Source: CAZNVB01 sp964576265
GTDB lineage: Bacteria > Acidobacteriota > Aminicenantia > Aminicenantales > UBA8522
Reading direction: 5' to 3'
DNA: 22,090 bases
Assembly (NCBI GenBank): GCA_964576265.1
Contig: CAZNVB010000005.1
Span: forward strand, 1 to 22,090
Shown here: in pieces, positions 21,723-22,090 of the stretch
Position numbering within the stretch: position 1 is the first letter of the stretch
Layout of the letters: every line of letters begins with the position of its first letter
Notes under the pieces: generated by a model
Told to the model about the DNA's origin: nothing
The model's input: only the letters and a program-made list of their open reading frames with translations
Databases searched by the model: none
Translations under genes and position numbers: made by a program

Positions 21723-22090
21723 TCAGAAATCGTCTTCCTCGCCTGTGTCCCCGTCTTCGAACTTCCCCTCTCCTTCCTCGCCCTTCTCCGCCTCTTCCAT
21801 GGCTTCATCGATCGACTGGTCGAAATCCTCGCCCAGATCCTCGCCCATCTCCTTCCCCATTTTCTTCATCCAGCGGGCGAGGCTCTTGGGGTCTTTCTCA
21901 TCCAGGCCGGCAAGCTTCGAGGGGTCGGCCAGCCCTTCCATCCGGCTCTCTTCCGAGCGCGAGACGGCCACCCGGGAAACGAGCTTGACCAGGTTTTCTC
22001 CGCCGCATTTTTTGCACTTGGGTGCCAGGCTGGATTTGATGGAAAGCGTTACGAACGTCGATTTCCGTCCGCAGTCGCGGCATCGATATT
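21723..22090 (-). CDS. FmdB-type zinc-ribbon protein with acidic tail (partial, 5' end outside window)
   Basis: The visible 121 residues start inside the zinc ribbon, probably only a few residues after the initiator, since FmdB proteins begin MPxYEYxC. Two CxxC pairs are present: CRDC (visible residues 3-6) and CKKC (27-30). Next come a basic segment NLVKLVSRVAVSRSEE and a helical part with SLARWMKKMGKEMGEDLGEDFDQSIDEAMEEAE, then a strongly acidic end. The layout matches the longer FmdB variants found in Chloroflexota and deltaproteobacterial groups. FmdB was named as a putative regulator of formamidase/acetamidase genes, but function is unproven in most lineages. It is convergent with the oxoamine-synthase-like gene, 19 bases between stops. 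No start or regulation can be seen in the window. Confidence 0.85.
   Translation of the reverse strand, partial: YRCRDCGRKSTFVTLSIKSSLAPKCKKCGGENLVKLVSRVAVSRSEESRMEGLADPSKLAGLDEKDPKSLARWMKKMGKEMGEDLGEDFDQSIDEAMEEAEKGEEGEGKFEDGDTGEEDDF

Noticed and set aside
21898..22083. Short minus-strand open frame at the right edge
   Set aside because: Out of frame with the zinc-ribbon gene, whose two CxxC pairs are read in the other frame.
1..22090. tRNA, rRNA, CRISPR arrays, insertion sequences, phage genes
   Set aside because: Read for on both strands; no cloverleaf-like T-loop, regularly spaced repeats, transposase motifs or terminal inverted repeats were noticed. A tRNAscan or repeat search would be decisive.

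Overview
The window is about 22 kb of GC-rich bacterial chromosome. It is densely coding, with no gap between genes longer than about 240 bases. I saw no rRNA, tRNA, CRISPR array, insertion sequence or phage gene. Seventeen protein genes are supported, two of them cut by the window edges. The gene mix (large secreted M14 peptidase, DUF5107-TPR protein, ThiN, animal-like transketolase, FmdB-type zinc ribbon, tandem-receiver regulators) would suit an Acidobacteriota or Candidatus Aminicenantes-like genome. That placement is inference from gene content; no marker gene here proves it.

Layout. (1) 1-1332, minus: an AIR-synthase-fold protein followed 4 bases later by a ThiN-type thiamine-phosphate synthase that runs off the left edge. 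(2) 1574-5619, plus: a YugP-type membrane metallopeptidase, a secreted M14 carboxypeptidase-like protein and a DsrE-like protein, each with its own candidate promoter. (3) 5707-9054, plus: a signalling cluster of one soluble PAS histidine kinase, whose C-terminus looks like a dead GGDEF domain, and two regulators that each carry two receiver domains and no output domain. (4) 9056-14033, minus: transketolase, a GlcD-type FAD oxidase, an extended SDR epimerase and a tandem-ACT protein, read in that order. (5) 14148-18670, minus: a dGTPase-like HD hydrolase and then a large DUF5107-TPR exported protein. (6) 18772-21697, plus: a YggS-type PLP protein, a dipeptide epimerase and an alpha-oxoamine-synthase-like PLP enzyme in a tight operon. 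(7) 21723-22090, minus: an FmdB-type zinc-ribbon protein cut by the right edge.

How the genes may work together. The kinase and the two regulators probably form one phosphorelay, since the first regulator starts 2 bases after the kinase stops. The YggS/epimerase/oxoamine-synthase-like genes form the clearest uncharacterised pathway candidate: the first two are coupled by an ATGA overlap and the third follows with an ideal ribosome-binding site. The ThiN and AIR-synthase-like pair suggests a thiamine-related unit. Most candidate promoters are sigma-70-like. Three of them share the form TTGC(C/T)(T/A)-N17-TAAAAT with short leaders.
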